NCBI GenBank assembly: GCA_049115955.1
Contig: JAGDZJ010000018.1
Coordinates: forward strand, 62,001-126,000
Direction of reading: 5' to 3'
Source: Salinispirillum sp049115955
GTDB lineage: Bacteria; Pseudomonadota; Gammaproteobacteria; Pseudomonadales; Natronospirillaceae
DNA length: 64,000 nt
The position numbers were made by a program, and so were the translations under genes. The notes beneath the pieces were generated by a model. It was not told the origin of the DNA and ran no database searches. It saw only the letters and a program-made list of their open reading frames with translations. Below are positions 43,631-52,232 of the stretch, in pieces; the first letter of the stretch is position 1, and each line of letters begins with the position of its first letter.

Positions 43631-43729
43631 CTCGCTGAAGAGGTAGGCATGCCGGATGTGGGATATCTGAGCAAGTGCTTTAAGCGGCGCTTCGGCGTAA
43701 CGCCTAGGGAGTATCGTAGGAGGGAGTGA
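43622..43729 (+). pseudogene. C-terminal remnant of an AraC-family regulator
   Basis: Reading the plus strand from 43622 gives LAQLAEEVGMPDVGYLSKCF then KRRFGVTPREYRRRE and a TGA at 43727-43729, the second helix-turn-helix and tail of an AraC/GlxA-type activator. No start or N-terminal part exists; it runs directly into the truncated lysE. AraC regulators are often divergent from the LysE exporter they control, so one deletion may have removed both 5' ends. Confidence 0.8.
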
Positions 43730-43734
43730 TCTGA

Positions 43735-43763
43735 TTGCTGGTCACTTTTTACTGCCCTACAAT
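43735..43763 (+). promoter_or_regulatory. Candidate promoter of sulP
   Basis: TTGCTG (43735-43740) and TACAAT (43758-43763) are 17 bases apart. Only six bases separate the -10 from the sulP ATG, so the transcript would start at or near the ATG and be leaderless. The remnant copy keeps TTGCTA and TACAAT with a 15-base spacer. Confidence 0.5.
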
Positions 43764-43769
43764 GCTGCC

Positions 43770-45410
43770 ATGACGAAACGATTCAATTCAGCCAATTTCC
43801 ATCATCTCAGCCAAGACGTGAGCGCTGGTTTATTGGTGGCCTTGGTTGGCCTGCCGCAGTGCTTGGCTTACGCCATGTTGGCGGGCTTGCCACCTATGTA
43901 CGGGTTATCTACGGCGATTGTTGCCGGTGCCTTAGCGGCGTTACTGGGCAAGAGCCATCGCATCACGGTGGGGCCTACGAATACTACGGGCTTGATCGTG
44001 TTGGCTTCGTTAGCGCCCTTTGCCCTCTCTCCCGACCTATTACTGCCCGCCATGGCGGTATTGACGATCTTGGCCGGTGCTTGGCGGCTGGTCATTGTCT
44101 GGGCGCGCGCCGAACGTATTTTCAATTTCATTCCAGAAGCGGTCATGCTGGGCTTTGCCACCGGCGCGGCGTTGTTGATTGCCTGGATGCAAATCGACGA
44201 TCTCTTAGGTCAGCCTATGCAGGGGGTGCGGACAGCAACCGCTCAAACACAGGCGCTGTACAACCTTGAGTGGCAGCGCATTGATGCCATTGGCGTTGCC
44301 TTAGGTGTTAGCTCGCTGGTCGCCGTCTTGCTCGGTAAACGATGGTTGCCGCGCTGGCCCGTTGCCTTGTTGGTGCTGATCATCGCCAGTGCTATTGCCA
44401 TAACGCTGCCCGACCACTTACAACAGGGTATTGTATTTCTTGGCTCGGCAGCCAGCATTAGTGATGGCTGGCCCCAAGGGGCTTGGCCCAGCATAGACCC
44501 GGACCTCTGGCTGCAACTCCTCACACCGGCCTTGGCGATCGCCATGATTGGCTCGCTTGAGCTGATCGTCACGTTACGCGCCAACCGTGAAATGCATCGG
44601 TTGACGACAGAATTGCGCGCTCAAGGGATCGCCAATGTTATTGCAGCCTTTGCCAGCAGCTTTCCGGCATCTGCTAGCCTCACGCGTTCAGCCCTGCTAA
44701 AACTGGGTAATGCCCAGACGCGTCTCGCTCCGATGCTGGCAGCATTGCTTTTACTGCCCGTCTTGTTGTTTGGTGGGCAATGGGTACAGCAGATCCCGTT
44801 GGGCGTTATTGCCGGGCTTTTGGTTGCAACGGCGTGGTCTATGTTGGATCAACCTAGCATTGCCACATTGTGGCGCGCCAATCGCCAAACCCGCGTGCTG
44901 TTTGTTATCACTCTAGGTGCCACATTGGCCATACCTTTTCACTACGCCATTCTGTTGGGGGTCGCGCTCGGTATTGGGCTGTTTTTGCACCAGACCAGCC
45001 GCGCTGATCTGCGTTGGTTTACCTGCGTGAACGACCAACTGATGCCATGGCCAAGCACCGATGATGAATCAATGGTACACGAGGCCTCAGATACGTTCTT
45101 CGTGCAAGTCAGTGGCAGTTTGTACTTCGCCGCTGCGAAGTCATTGCCACAGCAAGTCATCGATGGTTTGAGCCCGACCTGCAAGCGGTTATTGATAGAC
45201 GTAAACCATGCCCACCAACTGCGTTACAGCGCGCTGTTAGCACTGCGTGAGATCGTCGATTACGGCACAGAGAATGGGATTGAGGTCAGTATTGGCCGGT
45301 GCGCGCCCGGCCTGTTGGAGTTATCGCACCGTTTTAACATTGACCTGCCACTGGCAGACTGGACGTTAGAGCGCCGCATTCGTTGGGAAAGTCTAAAGAA
45401 TGGCGGATGA
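43770..45410 (+). CDS. SulP-family anion transporter with STAS domain
   Basis: 546 aa. About 12-14 membrane segments (residues ~15-400) include the opening LVALVGLPQCLAYAMLAGLPPMYGL and the GPTNTTGLIVLA segment of the SLC26/SulP family. A cytoplasmic STAS domain follows at about 445-535 (FVQVSGSLYFAAAKSL, LLIDVNHAHQLRYSAL). It probably carries sulfate or another inorganic anion into the cell. There is no Shine-Dalgarno sequence before the ATG. A partial copy of its start lies 715 bases upstream. Confidence 0.9.
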   Translation: MTKRFNSANFHHLSQDVSAGLLVALVGLPQCLAYAMLAGLPPMYGLSTAIVAGALAALLGKSHRITVGPTNTTGLIVLASLAPFALSPDLLLPAMAVLTILAGAWRLVIVWARAERIFNFIPEAVMLGFATGAALLIAWMQIDDLLGQPMQGVRTATAQTQALYNLEWQRIDAIGVALGVSSLVAVLLGKRWLPRWPVALLVLIIASAIAITLPDHLQQGIVFLGSAASISDGWPQGAWPSIDPDLWLQLLTPALAIAMIGSLELIVTLRANREMHRLTTELRAQGIANVIAAFASSFPASASLTRSALLKLGNAQTRLAPMLAALLLLPVLLFGGQWVQQIPLGVIAGLLVATAWSMLDQPSIATLWRANRQTRVLFVITLGATLAIPFHYAILLGVALGIGLFLHQTSRADLRWFTCVNDQLMPWPSTDDESMVHEASDTFFVQVSGSLYFAAAKSLPQQVIDGLSPTCKRLLIDVNHAHQLRYSALLALREIVDYGTENGIEVSIGRCAPGLLELSHRFNIDLPLADWTLERRIRWESLKNGG

Positions 45411-45464
45411 GGCTGCGCTCTTCCGCCATAGAGATACCCTTATTAGAGGGCCAACAATCAGCGG

Positions 45465-46274
45465 TTAAATGACCGCCTTGCGCACATTGGCCGAGACCCA
45501 CTCACTGAACACCACCGTGGCCAGTACCACGAGGATGATCAAGGTCACCTGAGGCCATGCCAGCACGTTCATGCTCGCCTGCAGTTGCGCGCCGATACCG
45601 CCTGCGCCAACCAGCCCAAGAATCGCACTTTCACGGATATTAATGTCCCACCGGAACACGCTAATTCCGTAGAATGCTGGCAGCACCTGCGGCACGATGC
45701 CGTAGCTTAGTATCTGCCCGCGCGACGCTCCGGTCGCCGTAATGGCTTCGATTTGAGACACATCGGTTTCTTCAATGGCTTCATACAGCAGCTTGCCGAT
45801 AAAGCCGATCGAACGAAAGGCAATCGCCAAGATACCCGCCAGCAAGCCTGGCCCCAAGATGGACACCAACAACAACGCCCAGATCAACGAGTTGATCGAA
45901 CGTGAAGCCACGATACACAACAACGCAAACGGACGGAGAATCAAGCGCGACGGTGTGTTGTTACTGGCCGCCAGGAACGCCAACGGCACCGCCATAACAA
46001 TGCCCAACAAGGTACCCAAGGTCGCCATGTTGATGGTGTCCCACAGCGGTTTCCACAAGCGGTTCATGTACTCCCAGCGCGGTGGAAAGGCGCGATCCAA
46101 CAAATCGGCTGCTGCAGTGGGCGCATCGTACACAAACACCCACATGGTGTTTTCAGTCATTACGTTCCAGCACCATACGAACAGGGCCACCAACAACATC
46201 CAGAACACCCACAGCAACAGGCGTGTCTTCGGCGTACGATGACGCCATTCCATCGAATCATTCAATAAGGTCAT
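45465..46274 (-). CDS. phnE: Phosphonate/phosphite-type ABC permease, second subunit
   Basis: 269 aa with about six membrane helices and the permease EAA-loop segment EAITATGASRGQILSYGIVPQVLP typical of PhnE. The ATG overlaps the stop of the preceding permease gene by four bases. It is the last gene of phnD-phnC-phnE-phnE. Two PhnE genes suggest a heterodimeric channel. The ligand class (phosphonate, phosphite or similar) is inferred from family. Confidence 0.9.
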   Translation of the reverse strand: MTLLNDSMEWRHRTPKTRLLLWVFWMLLVALFVWCWNVMTENTMWVFVYDAPTAAADLLDRAFPPRWEYMNRLWKPLWDTINMATLGTLLGIVMAVPLAFLAASNNTPSRLILRPFALLCIVASRSINSLIWALLLVSILGPGLLAGILAIAFRSIGFIGKLLYEAIEETDVSQIEAITATGASRGQILSYGIVPQVLPAFYGISVFRWDINIRESAILGLVGAGGIGAQLQASMNVLAWPQVTLIILVVLATVVFSEWVSANVRKAVI

Positions 46275-47077
46275 TTCACTAACTTCCGCAGATGTCCTGA
46301 TGAGTATTCCGTGGCCATCACGATCAGTATGATGATCAGCAAAATAGCGCCAGAGCTGTCGTATTCATAACGCGAGAGCGACGTGTTCAGTGTCGCACCA
46401 ATACCACCGGCACCAACGATGCCGATGACGGCACTTTCGCGAAAATTGATGTCTAAGCGATACAGCGACAAGCCTACCAAGCGCGGCATGACCTGCGGCT
46501 GCACCGCATAGTTGATCAACTGGAACCACGAAGCCCCGGTCGCCCGAATCGCTTCCGCCTGCGCTTCGTCAATGTCTTCTATGTCTTCCGCTAGCAACTT
46601 GCCAATAAAGCCGATGGTGGCGAACGTCAGCGTCAGGAAGCCGGCAAAGGCACCGAAGCCAAACAGCGCGACAAAGAAAATAGCCACCACGATTTCTTGC
46701 AGTGCACGGCTGGACGCTATAATGCTGCGGCAGATCATGTACACCCACGCGGGCGCCAGATTACGCGCAGCCCCAAGCCCGATAGGAATCGAAATAAGCA
46801 CGCCCACGACGGTTGAGGTTAGCGTCATGGTCAGGCTTTCTACCAAACCGCGCGAGATATCACGCCAGCGTGTGGTGAAGTCCGGCTGCAGGAAGCCCGC
46901 GACGAAACGCTGTCCGCGTTCCAATCCCTCCATCACGCGTGCCCAATTCACGTCCACGGTACCAATAGCAACGTAGAGGTAGGTCAGCGCGCCGATCAGG
47001 AACAGCCAGCGCCAATGGCGCGCCTTAATGATCTGCGGTGGACGCCGCCAATGCGTAGGATAAGGTTTTGTGATCAT
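46271..47077 (-). CDS. phnE: Phosphonate/phosphite-type ABC permease, first subunit
   Basis: 268 aa PhnE-like permease with the EAA-loop segment EAIRATGASWFQLINYAVQPQVMP and the later SAVIGIVGAGGIGATL. The first residues are cytoplasmic and basic (HWRRPPQIIKARHWRW), followed by six helices. Four-base overlaps with phnC upstream and the second phnE downstream show tight coupling of the operon. Confidence 0.9.
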   Translation of the reverse strand: MITKPYPTHWRRPPQIIKARHWRWLFLIGALTYLYVAIGTVDVNWARVMEGLERGQRFVAGFLQPDFTTRWRDISRGLVESLTMTLTSTVVGVLISIPIGLGAARNLAPAWVYMICRSIIASSRALQEIVVAIFFVALFGFGAFAGFLTLTFATIGFIGKLLAEDIEDIDEAQAEAIRATGASWFQLINYAVQPQVMPRLVGLSLYRLDINFRESAVIGIVGAGGIGATLNTSLSRYEYDSSGAILLIIILIVMATEYSSGHLRKLVK

Positions 47078-47901
47078 AGCGCGGCCACCAAGCGCTTGGC
47101 TTCCCGCTCACTGGCGGCCTCTTCCGCAGCATCTTCCACCGCGCCTTTGCGCATGGCCGTCCAGTCTTCTTCGCCATAAATTTGGGTAAGAACCTCTTCG
47201 GTCAGTTGACTGGGTGCGCCGTCGAACACAATTTTACCGGCTTGCAACCCGATAATACGGTCGGTGAACTGCTGAGCCAGCACGACGTCGTGAATGTTGA
47301 TGATGGCTGGCAAGCCACTTTCGTTACAGATTTCGACCAGCAACCGCATGATCTGACGGCTGGTCTTCGGGTCCAGGCTGGCCGTCGGTTCATCAATCAA
47401 CAGTAATTCAGGGTCTTGCTCCAAAGCGCGGGCAATACCCACCCGCTGCCGCTGGCCACCCGACAAGGCGTCAGCGCGTTTATCCGCATGTGCCATCAGA
47501 CCAACACGATCCAATAACCGGTAGGCTTTAGCGATGTCTTCACCGGGAAACTTGCGTAAAAAGCTACGCCAAAACGATACATAACCAAGACGCCCCGACA
47601 GCACGTTCTCCATTACGGTCAAGCGTTCTACCAATGCATATTCTTGGAAGATCATGCCAATGCGACGACGGGCACGGCGCAAGTCAGCCGATGACAATCC
47701 CGTGATATTCAGATCATTTATCAAGATTTTGCCGCCCGTTGGCTCAACCAGACGGTTGATGCAGCGGATCAGTGTCGACTTCCCTGCTCCGGATGGTCCG
47801 ATCAACCCCACCACCTGCCCTTTAGGCACGTTAAAAGAGACATCGGTTAAGGCTTTGTCTCCCGTCTTATAGGTTTTATTTAATGCGTCTACCGTCAGCA
47901 T
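47074..47901 (-). CDS. phnC: Phosphonate-type ABC transporter ATP-binding protein
   Basis: 275 aa from the ATG at 47901, which has GGAG six bases upstream; 47913 would add four residues. Walker A is GPSGAGKST near 37, the signature LSGGQRQR near 150 and Walker B LLIDEPTASLD near 170. The D-loop and ALEQDPELL segment match PhnC. It follows phnD after 131 bases that contain a stem-loop. Confidence 0.92.
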   Translation of the reverse strand: MLTVDALNKTYKTGDKALTDVSFNVPKGQVVGLIGPSGAGKSTLIRCINRLVEPTGGKILINDLNITGLSSADLRRARRRIGMIFQEYALVERLTVMENVLSGRLGYVSFWRSFLRKFPGEDIAKAYRLLDRVGLMAHADKRADALSGGQRQRVGIARALEQDPELLLIDEPTASLDPKTSRQIMRLLVEICNESGLPAIINIHDVVLAQQFTDRIIGLQAGKIVFDGAPSQLTEEVLTQIYGEEDWTAMRKGAVEDAAEEAASEREAKRLVAAL

Positions 47902-47958
47902 GTTGTACTCCACAGCGCCGCAAGTTACGGCACAAAATGCACTATCGTTAGCAACAAC

Positions 47959-47990
47959 AAAGCGAACACCGCCGAGACGGAGTTCGCTTT
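47959..47990 (-). promoter_or_regulatory. Intercistronic stem-loop between phnD and phnC
   Basis: AAAGCGAAC and GTTCGCTTT form a perfect 9-bp stem with a 14-base loop. There is no clean T-run on the minus strand, so partial termination or protection of the phnD message is more likely than full termination. That would give more binding protein than transporter, a usual arrangement. Confidence 0.6.
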
Positions 47991-48032
47991 ACTTGGAGCG
48001 CCCGCGAAGCGGTGCTCATCCTATAGAAAGGC

Positions 48033-48977
48033 TTAGCGACAGGTGTATTGCACACCCATGGCCTGATCGATTTCGCGAATTACCGACCAATGCTGCTGGA
48101 AGGTGATGGGAATAAATTGAGCTTCACCGGACTGGGAGAACTCTGCTTCCATTGGCGTACCAGCCCAATCGAAAGTGAAGAAGGCTTCTTGTATTTTCGC
48201 TTGAAGATCAGGGTGCAGGTTGTATACCGTGCCATATCCGGTCGTTGGGAAACTGTCCGACTGATAGATGACCTTATAGTCGTCTTCTTTGACCACACCA
48301 CGTGCCACCATACGGTCGGCAATCGAATTGGCGATAGCAGCGGCATCATAGTCGCGGTTAACCACACCCAAAATCGAGTTGTCGTGTGCGCCGGAAAACG
48401 CCGGGTTATAGTCACGTTCAACGACCAAACTGTAATTGGCTCCAAGCAAGGCTTGCGGTGCTTTAAAGCCCGAGTTCGACGTTTCAGAAGTAAAAGCCAG
48501 CGTGCGCCCTGCTAAATCTTCAATGCGGTTAATGCCTGAAGTCGGGTGCGTGATGAACTCCATTTCATAACCGAAGCTACCGTCTTCTCCAGCCATCATG
48601 GCGAAAGGACGGAAACCGGCACAGGCCACGGCCAGTGGGTTAGAACCGGTGTTGAAACCCGCAATATGCAGGCGACCTGAACGCATAGCTTCAATCTGCG
48701 CGGCGTTTGAGTTCACAGGGAAAAACTGAACCCGCTTGCCGGTGAGTGACGCCATGTGATCCAGAAACGGCTGCCAGACTTCAGCGTATACTGCAGGGTC
48801 TTCTACCGGCGTATAAGCAAAAACCAAGGTGTTAGGATTAGCCCATTGTGCAGAATTTGTTGGAATGTCAGCGACCAGATCGCCATCGTTATCGGTGTAG
48901 CGAGAATCCAGTGTGAACTGTGCCAGTGCGGCGGGCGCAGCAAGTGACAACGCCAATACAAGTGTCATGGAGCGCAT
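48033..48977 (-). CDS. phnD: Phosphonate/phosphite-type ABC substrate-binding protein
   Basis: 314 aa with a signal peptide cut near residue 19 (APAALAQF). The mature N-terminus contains a DNDGDLVAD segment, then FAYTPVEDPAVYAEVW, FFPVNSNAAQIEAMRSGRLHIAGFNTGSNP and the AGRTLAFTSETSNSG region typical of this PhnD-like subgroup. It binds the ligand in the periplasm and is the first gene of the importer operon. Phosphonate, phosphite or another oxyanion remains open, as no catabolic genes adjoin. Confidence 0.88.
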   Translation of the reverse strand: MRSMTLVLALSLAAPAALAQFTLDSRYTDNDGDLVADIPTNSAQWANPNTLVFAYTPVEDPAVYAEVWQPFLDHMASLTGKRVQFFPVNSNAAQIEAMRSGRLHIAGFNTGSNPLAVACAGFRPFAMMAGEDGSFGYEMEFITHPTSGINRIEDLAGRTLAFTSETSNSGFKAPQALLGANYSLVVERDYNPAFSGAHDNSILGVVNRDYDAAAIANSIADRMVARGVVKEDDYKVIYQSDSFPTTGYGTVYNLHPDLQAKIQEAFFTFDWAGTPMEAEFSQSGEAQFIPITFQQHWSVIREIDQAMGVQYTCR

Positions 48978-49190
48978 CGTTAGATACCTCAGGTAATGTG
49001 AAAGACCGCTCCACCATAGGCACCTAATGTGACTTTCGTATGATGGTTATATGAATAAATTGTGTCAGAATTCTTGAGCAAACTTGGGTAAAAAAAGTTT
49101 GTACTTATGCCAATGGTCGTAGTGCGAGACACCCACCGGACAACGCCCTATAATTGCGCTCTGTAGAGCCATATAGCTCAAGGATAAAAA

Positions 49191-51134
49191 ATGCAGAACG
49201 GGAAGTTACGCATGCGAATTATCACTTGGACAGCGTGTGTGCTGGCCCTGCTGTTTGCCTATTCGGGAGTTACTCAAAGTAACACCGGGCAAGAAGTCAT
49301 TGTGGGCGAGTGGCGAGAGGACATCACCACTCTTGACGAGCTGCGAGATCAACGGCAATACCCGTCGGTCAATTTAGTTGTCGAATGCGACAGTGTAGGC
49401 GACTGCCCCCCACAATTGGTCAATCACGATGGCCGCGTCTTACGGAGCTATCCTTCTCGCTACGAAATTTCGACGGTAGCGGCTGGCCGACATGCCGATC
49501 AAGCCTTTTTGCTATACCGGCGAGCCATCCCCGTTTACCGCGATGACGAAGAGACCTTTAACGTTTCCTATTGGCTTATTAACGACCAAGGAGTGCGTCG
49601 GGAGTTTTCGCCCCGTTCGAGCACGACGTCTATCAATTCCATATTGCCTGACGGCTCTTTGCTTCAAGTGACGAATGAAAACGCCACACGTGCAGATCAT
49701 CAAGGCCGCCGAGAAACCCTGATCACCTTTCCGGAAGGCGTCCGTGATTTCACGGTGACAACGGGCCTAAACAGTCAAGTCGCTATTGTTCTCCGCCTGG
49801 ATGACGACACTTTATGGGCCTGTAGCCTGTCGAGCTGCGCGGACTCGGGCATTTCACTCTCCGCGCGCGGTGACCGGTCAGAAATACTGTCCGTCTACCC
49901 GCGTACCGAACACCAGCTCTACCTGGTGGCCTACAAGTACATCAATGCCTATAACAAAGGCCTTTATGGCGCCGAGGTGGATTTGAGCACAGAACACCGG
50001 CAACACGGTTGGTTAGCTCACTCGATGGACCGCAACCTGGGTTTCAGTCCGCAAGTGATGGTGGTGGATGATGACATCATCGTGCAAGCGCGGAACACCA
50101 CCCAACGCCAAACGTTTGCGTTGCATCATCCCGTCGACAGTTGGGCAAATGCACTCAACCCATGGCCTGACCTACCCGCGCAGTTCAATCGCGAGAGCTT
50201 TTTCGAACTGCAAGCCAGCAGCGGTGTTCAACGCGTTAATAGCGTGATGTGGAACAGCGTAGAATTCAAAGATGACCTCAATAGCGGTCGACACTCACGA
50301 GTAAATTATGAGCTTGAACCCGGCTGGGGCACCTTGTTTGCGCTTGAAGGCCGCGTGGGTGGTCGATACTTGGCCCTGAGTTACTTGCAACAGCTAGATG
50401 ACCGCATTGCCAAAGCATCACGCTGGTTGTCACTGGTGTTGGACTTGAACCGCCTAGGAGAAATGTCCGACAGCCAAACAGGCCTCCGTTTCGAGCTGGA
50501 CCGCGCCGAATTATGGGGGGCTGCAGATACGCGCCTGCCGGGCGAACGACAATCGTTCGATGACATCACGATTGAACGACTGCGCATGGCGCTATACGCC
50601 ACTATGGAACGCGGTTTGTACTACGGCCTGAGTTATCAACGACAGACTCAACCCGCCGTCGTTGGCTTCAGCAATCAGCAGCAAGACATTGTCTACAGCA
50701 CCTTTGTGCCAGACTTAACCGTGAACCTTGTGCAACTGCATGTCGGTTACGACCAACTGGCCTATAGTCGACGCTATGAGACCAACTACAACGCATTTTA
50801 TATAGACGGTAACGCAGGCTTCGGTATGGGCTGGATTACGGACGGCGGTGACATAGGTGATGCAGCGTTGGCGGAGGTTACGCAAACCCGTGAAGAACGC
50901 GTGCCGCTCTTTGGTGCGTCGTTCAACGCCGAGTTGGGCTATCAGGTGCAACGCCGTTCCAGTCGATTGTGGGGCGCAGGCATATCAGCCCAGGCAGGCT
51001 ACCGAGCATCGGGGTATGTCTTTGGTCAAGGCCAAGGTGAAGAGTCTGAAATAGAGTCGTACGAAATTACTCGTGAGCTTTCGATCACTGGCTTTCAACA
51101 CGGGCCTTTTGCCACCCTGAGTCTGATTTTTTAA
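49191..51134 (+). CDS. Orphan putative outer-membrane protein (647 aa)
   Basis: AAGGA lies six bases before the ATG. A signal peptide is seen (ITWTACVLALLFAYSGVTQS, cut near 31). Residues ~40-330 are beta-rich with repeated hydrophobic/aromatic strands (YLVAYKYINAYNKGLYGAEV), perhaps a propeller-like domain with one Cys pair (CDSVGDC) and another (CSLSSC). The C-terminal ~320 residues alternate like beta-barrel strands and end HGPFATLSLIF, with the terminal Phe typical of outer-membrane barrels. I recognise no family. It is monocistronic and has a strong terminator. Confidence 0.75.
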   Translation: MQNGKLRMRIITWTACVLALLFAYSGVTQSNTGQEVIVGEWREDITTLDELRDQRQYPSVNLVVECDSVGDCPPQLVNHDGRVLRSYPSRYEISTVAAGRHADQAFLLYRRAIPVYRDDEETFNVSYWLINDQGVRREFSPRSSTTSINSILPDGSLLQVTNENATRADHQGRRETLITFPEGVRDFTVTTGLNSQVAIVLRLDDDTLWACSLSSCADSGISLSARGDRSEILSVYPRTEHQLYLVAYKYINAYNKGLYGAEVDLSTEHRQHGWLAHSMDRNLGFSPQVMVVDDDIIVQARNTTQRQTFALHHPVDSWANALNPWPDLPAQFNRESFFELQASSGVQRVNSVMWNSVEFKDDLNSGRHSRVNYELEPGWGTLFALEGRVGGRYLALSYLQQLDDRIAKASRWLSLVLDLNRLGEMSDSQTGLRFELDRAELWGAADTRLPGERQSFDDITIERLRMALYATMERGLYYGLSYQRQTQPAVVGFSNQQQDIVYSTFVPDLTVNLVQLHVGYDQLAYSRRYETNYNAFYIDGNAGFGMGWITDGGDIGDAALAEVTQTREERVPLFGASFNAELGYQVQRRSSRLWGAGISAQAGYRASGYVFGQGQGEESEIESYEITRELSITGFQHGPFATLSLIF

Positions 51135-51162
51135 CCAATGTCCGGTGTAGAAGCACACAAAT

Positions 51163-51191
51163 AAGAAGGGCAGTCACTTGCCCTTCTTTTT
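51163..51191. terminator. Rho-independent terminator between convergent genes
   Basis: AAGAAGGGCA and TGCCCTTCTT form a 10-bp stem followed by TTTTT. It lies between the orphan outer-membrane gene and the MBL hydrolase gene, which converge. Confidence 0.9.
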
Positions 51192-51208
51192 CATCCTACG
51201 GTCGCCAA

Positions 51209-52084
51209 CTATTGCGTCGTGATGTTCAAAGGAATCTTCAAATAACGCTTACCGTTACTTTCTTGCTTCGGCAGGTGCCCTGCATCAATGTTCACCAAAA
51301 TGCTTTGGTAAATCAGTTTAGGGGCCGCCAAGGTTTTGTCCTTGTTTTCCCGGAACTGTACGAACTCGTCTTCCGATGTGTCGGCTTTCAACTGAATGTT
51401 TTTCGCCTTCTCTTCACCGATGGTGGTTTCGTACTGCAGTTCACGGCCACCGGGCTGGTAGTCGTGACCGACAAAAACACGCGTTGCATCGGGCAAGCTG
51501 TACAGATTTTTCTGAATGGCTTTGTACAGCGTACGCGCGTCACCGGCTGGGAAGTCACAACGGCCGGTACCGAAGTCGGGCATAAACAACGCATCACCTG
51601 TAAACACAGCGTCGTCAATATGGAACGTCAAACACGCTGGCGTATGCCCCGGTGTCGGCAGTGCTTCAATGCGTAAACTGCCCGCCTCTAGTACCTCGTA
51701 ATCTTCGATCAAGCGATCAAACTGCTCGCCGTTGGCTACAAAGCTGTCATCAAGGTTATACACGCCCTTGAACACGCCCTGCACTTGTCGAATACGCTCA
51801 CTGACGGCCACTTGCACGCCCGGAAAGTCGTCACGGAACAACTGACTGGAACTCAAATGGTCCGCATGCGCATGGGTTTCAAGTACATAATGCAGCTTCA
51901 GGTCTGCTGTATTAATGTACTCAACCACCTGCTGATAAGACGTATCAGACACCTTACTGCCAATCGGGTTGTAGTCCAGCACCGGGTCTATCACCACAGC
52001 ATCCTTCGTTGCTGGGTCAGACACGACATACGTCAGTGTGAAGGTCGCTTCGTCGTAAAAGGTTTTAATGTTGATGTTGCTCAT
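51209..52084 (-). CDS. BLH/ETHE1-like MBL-fold hydrolase (putative persulfide dioxygenase)
   Basis: 291 aa from the ATG at 52084, with GGAGA seven bases upstream; the frame is open to 52129 but without a site. The metal motif is THAHADHLSS near 60, with further ligands in GHTPAC and TGDALFMPDFGTGRCDFPAGDART and the late FVGHDYQPGG. This pattern belongs to the BLH group of the glyoxalase II/ETHE1 family, several of which are sulfide-stress genes controlled by the ArsR-type repressor BigR. Twin palindromes overlap its promoter. The exact reaction is inferred. Confidence 0.85.
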   Translation of the reverse strand: MSNINIKTFYDEATFTLTYVVSDPATKDAVVIDPVLDYNPIGSKVSDTSYQQVVEYINTADLKLHYVLETHAHADHLSSSQLFRDDFPGVQVAVSERIRQVQGVFKGVYNLDDSFVANGEQFDRLIEDYEVLEAGSLRIEALPTPGHTPACLTFHIDDAVFTGDALFMPDFGTGRCDFPAGDARTLYKAIQKNLYSLPDATRVFVGHDYQPGGRELQYETTIGEEKAKNIQLKADTSEDEFVQFRENKDKTLAAPKLIYQSILVNIDAGHLPKQESNGKRYLKIPLNITTQ

Positions 52085-52118
52085 GTTGTCTCTCCCACTT
52101 ACGGTTTCATCTAAGAAC

Positions 52119-52173
52119 ATAAGAAACATCTTATATTAGTATTTTCTTATTATCAACATTAGAAATGTCTTAT
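52119..52173 (-). promoter_or_regulatory. Promoter with twin 16-bp palindromic operators
   Basis: ATAAGA-AACA-TCTTAT (52119-52134) is a perfect palindrome and ATTAGA-AATG-TCTTAT (52158-52173) a near copy with one mismatch between arms; their centres are 39 bases apart. On the minus strand TTGATA (52156-52151) and TAAGAT (52133-52128) are 17 bases apart, a plausible promoter for the hydrolase gene. The -10 is inside the first palindrome and the -35 touches the second. The second also lies upstream of the divergent oxidoreductase, which has TATACT at 52196-52201. Confidence 0.75.
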
Positions 52174-52232
52174 TTTATGTTTGTCGACAGACTTCTATAC
52201 TCATAGAACATGAACAGGGATCTGCACTGCAT

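Noticed and set aside
52119..52173. NsrR or FNR boxes
   Set aside because: ACATCTT resembles half an NsrR site, but the matching half at proper spacing is absent; the ATAAGA-N4-TCTTAT symmetry explains the bases better.
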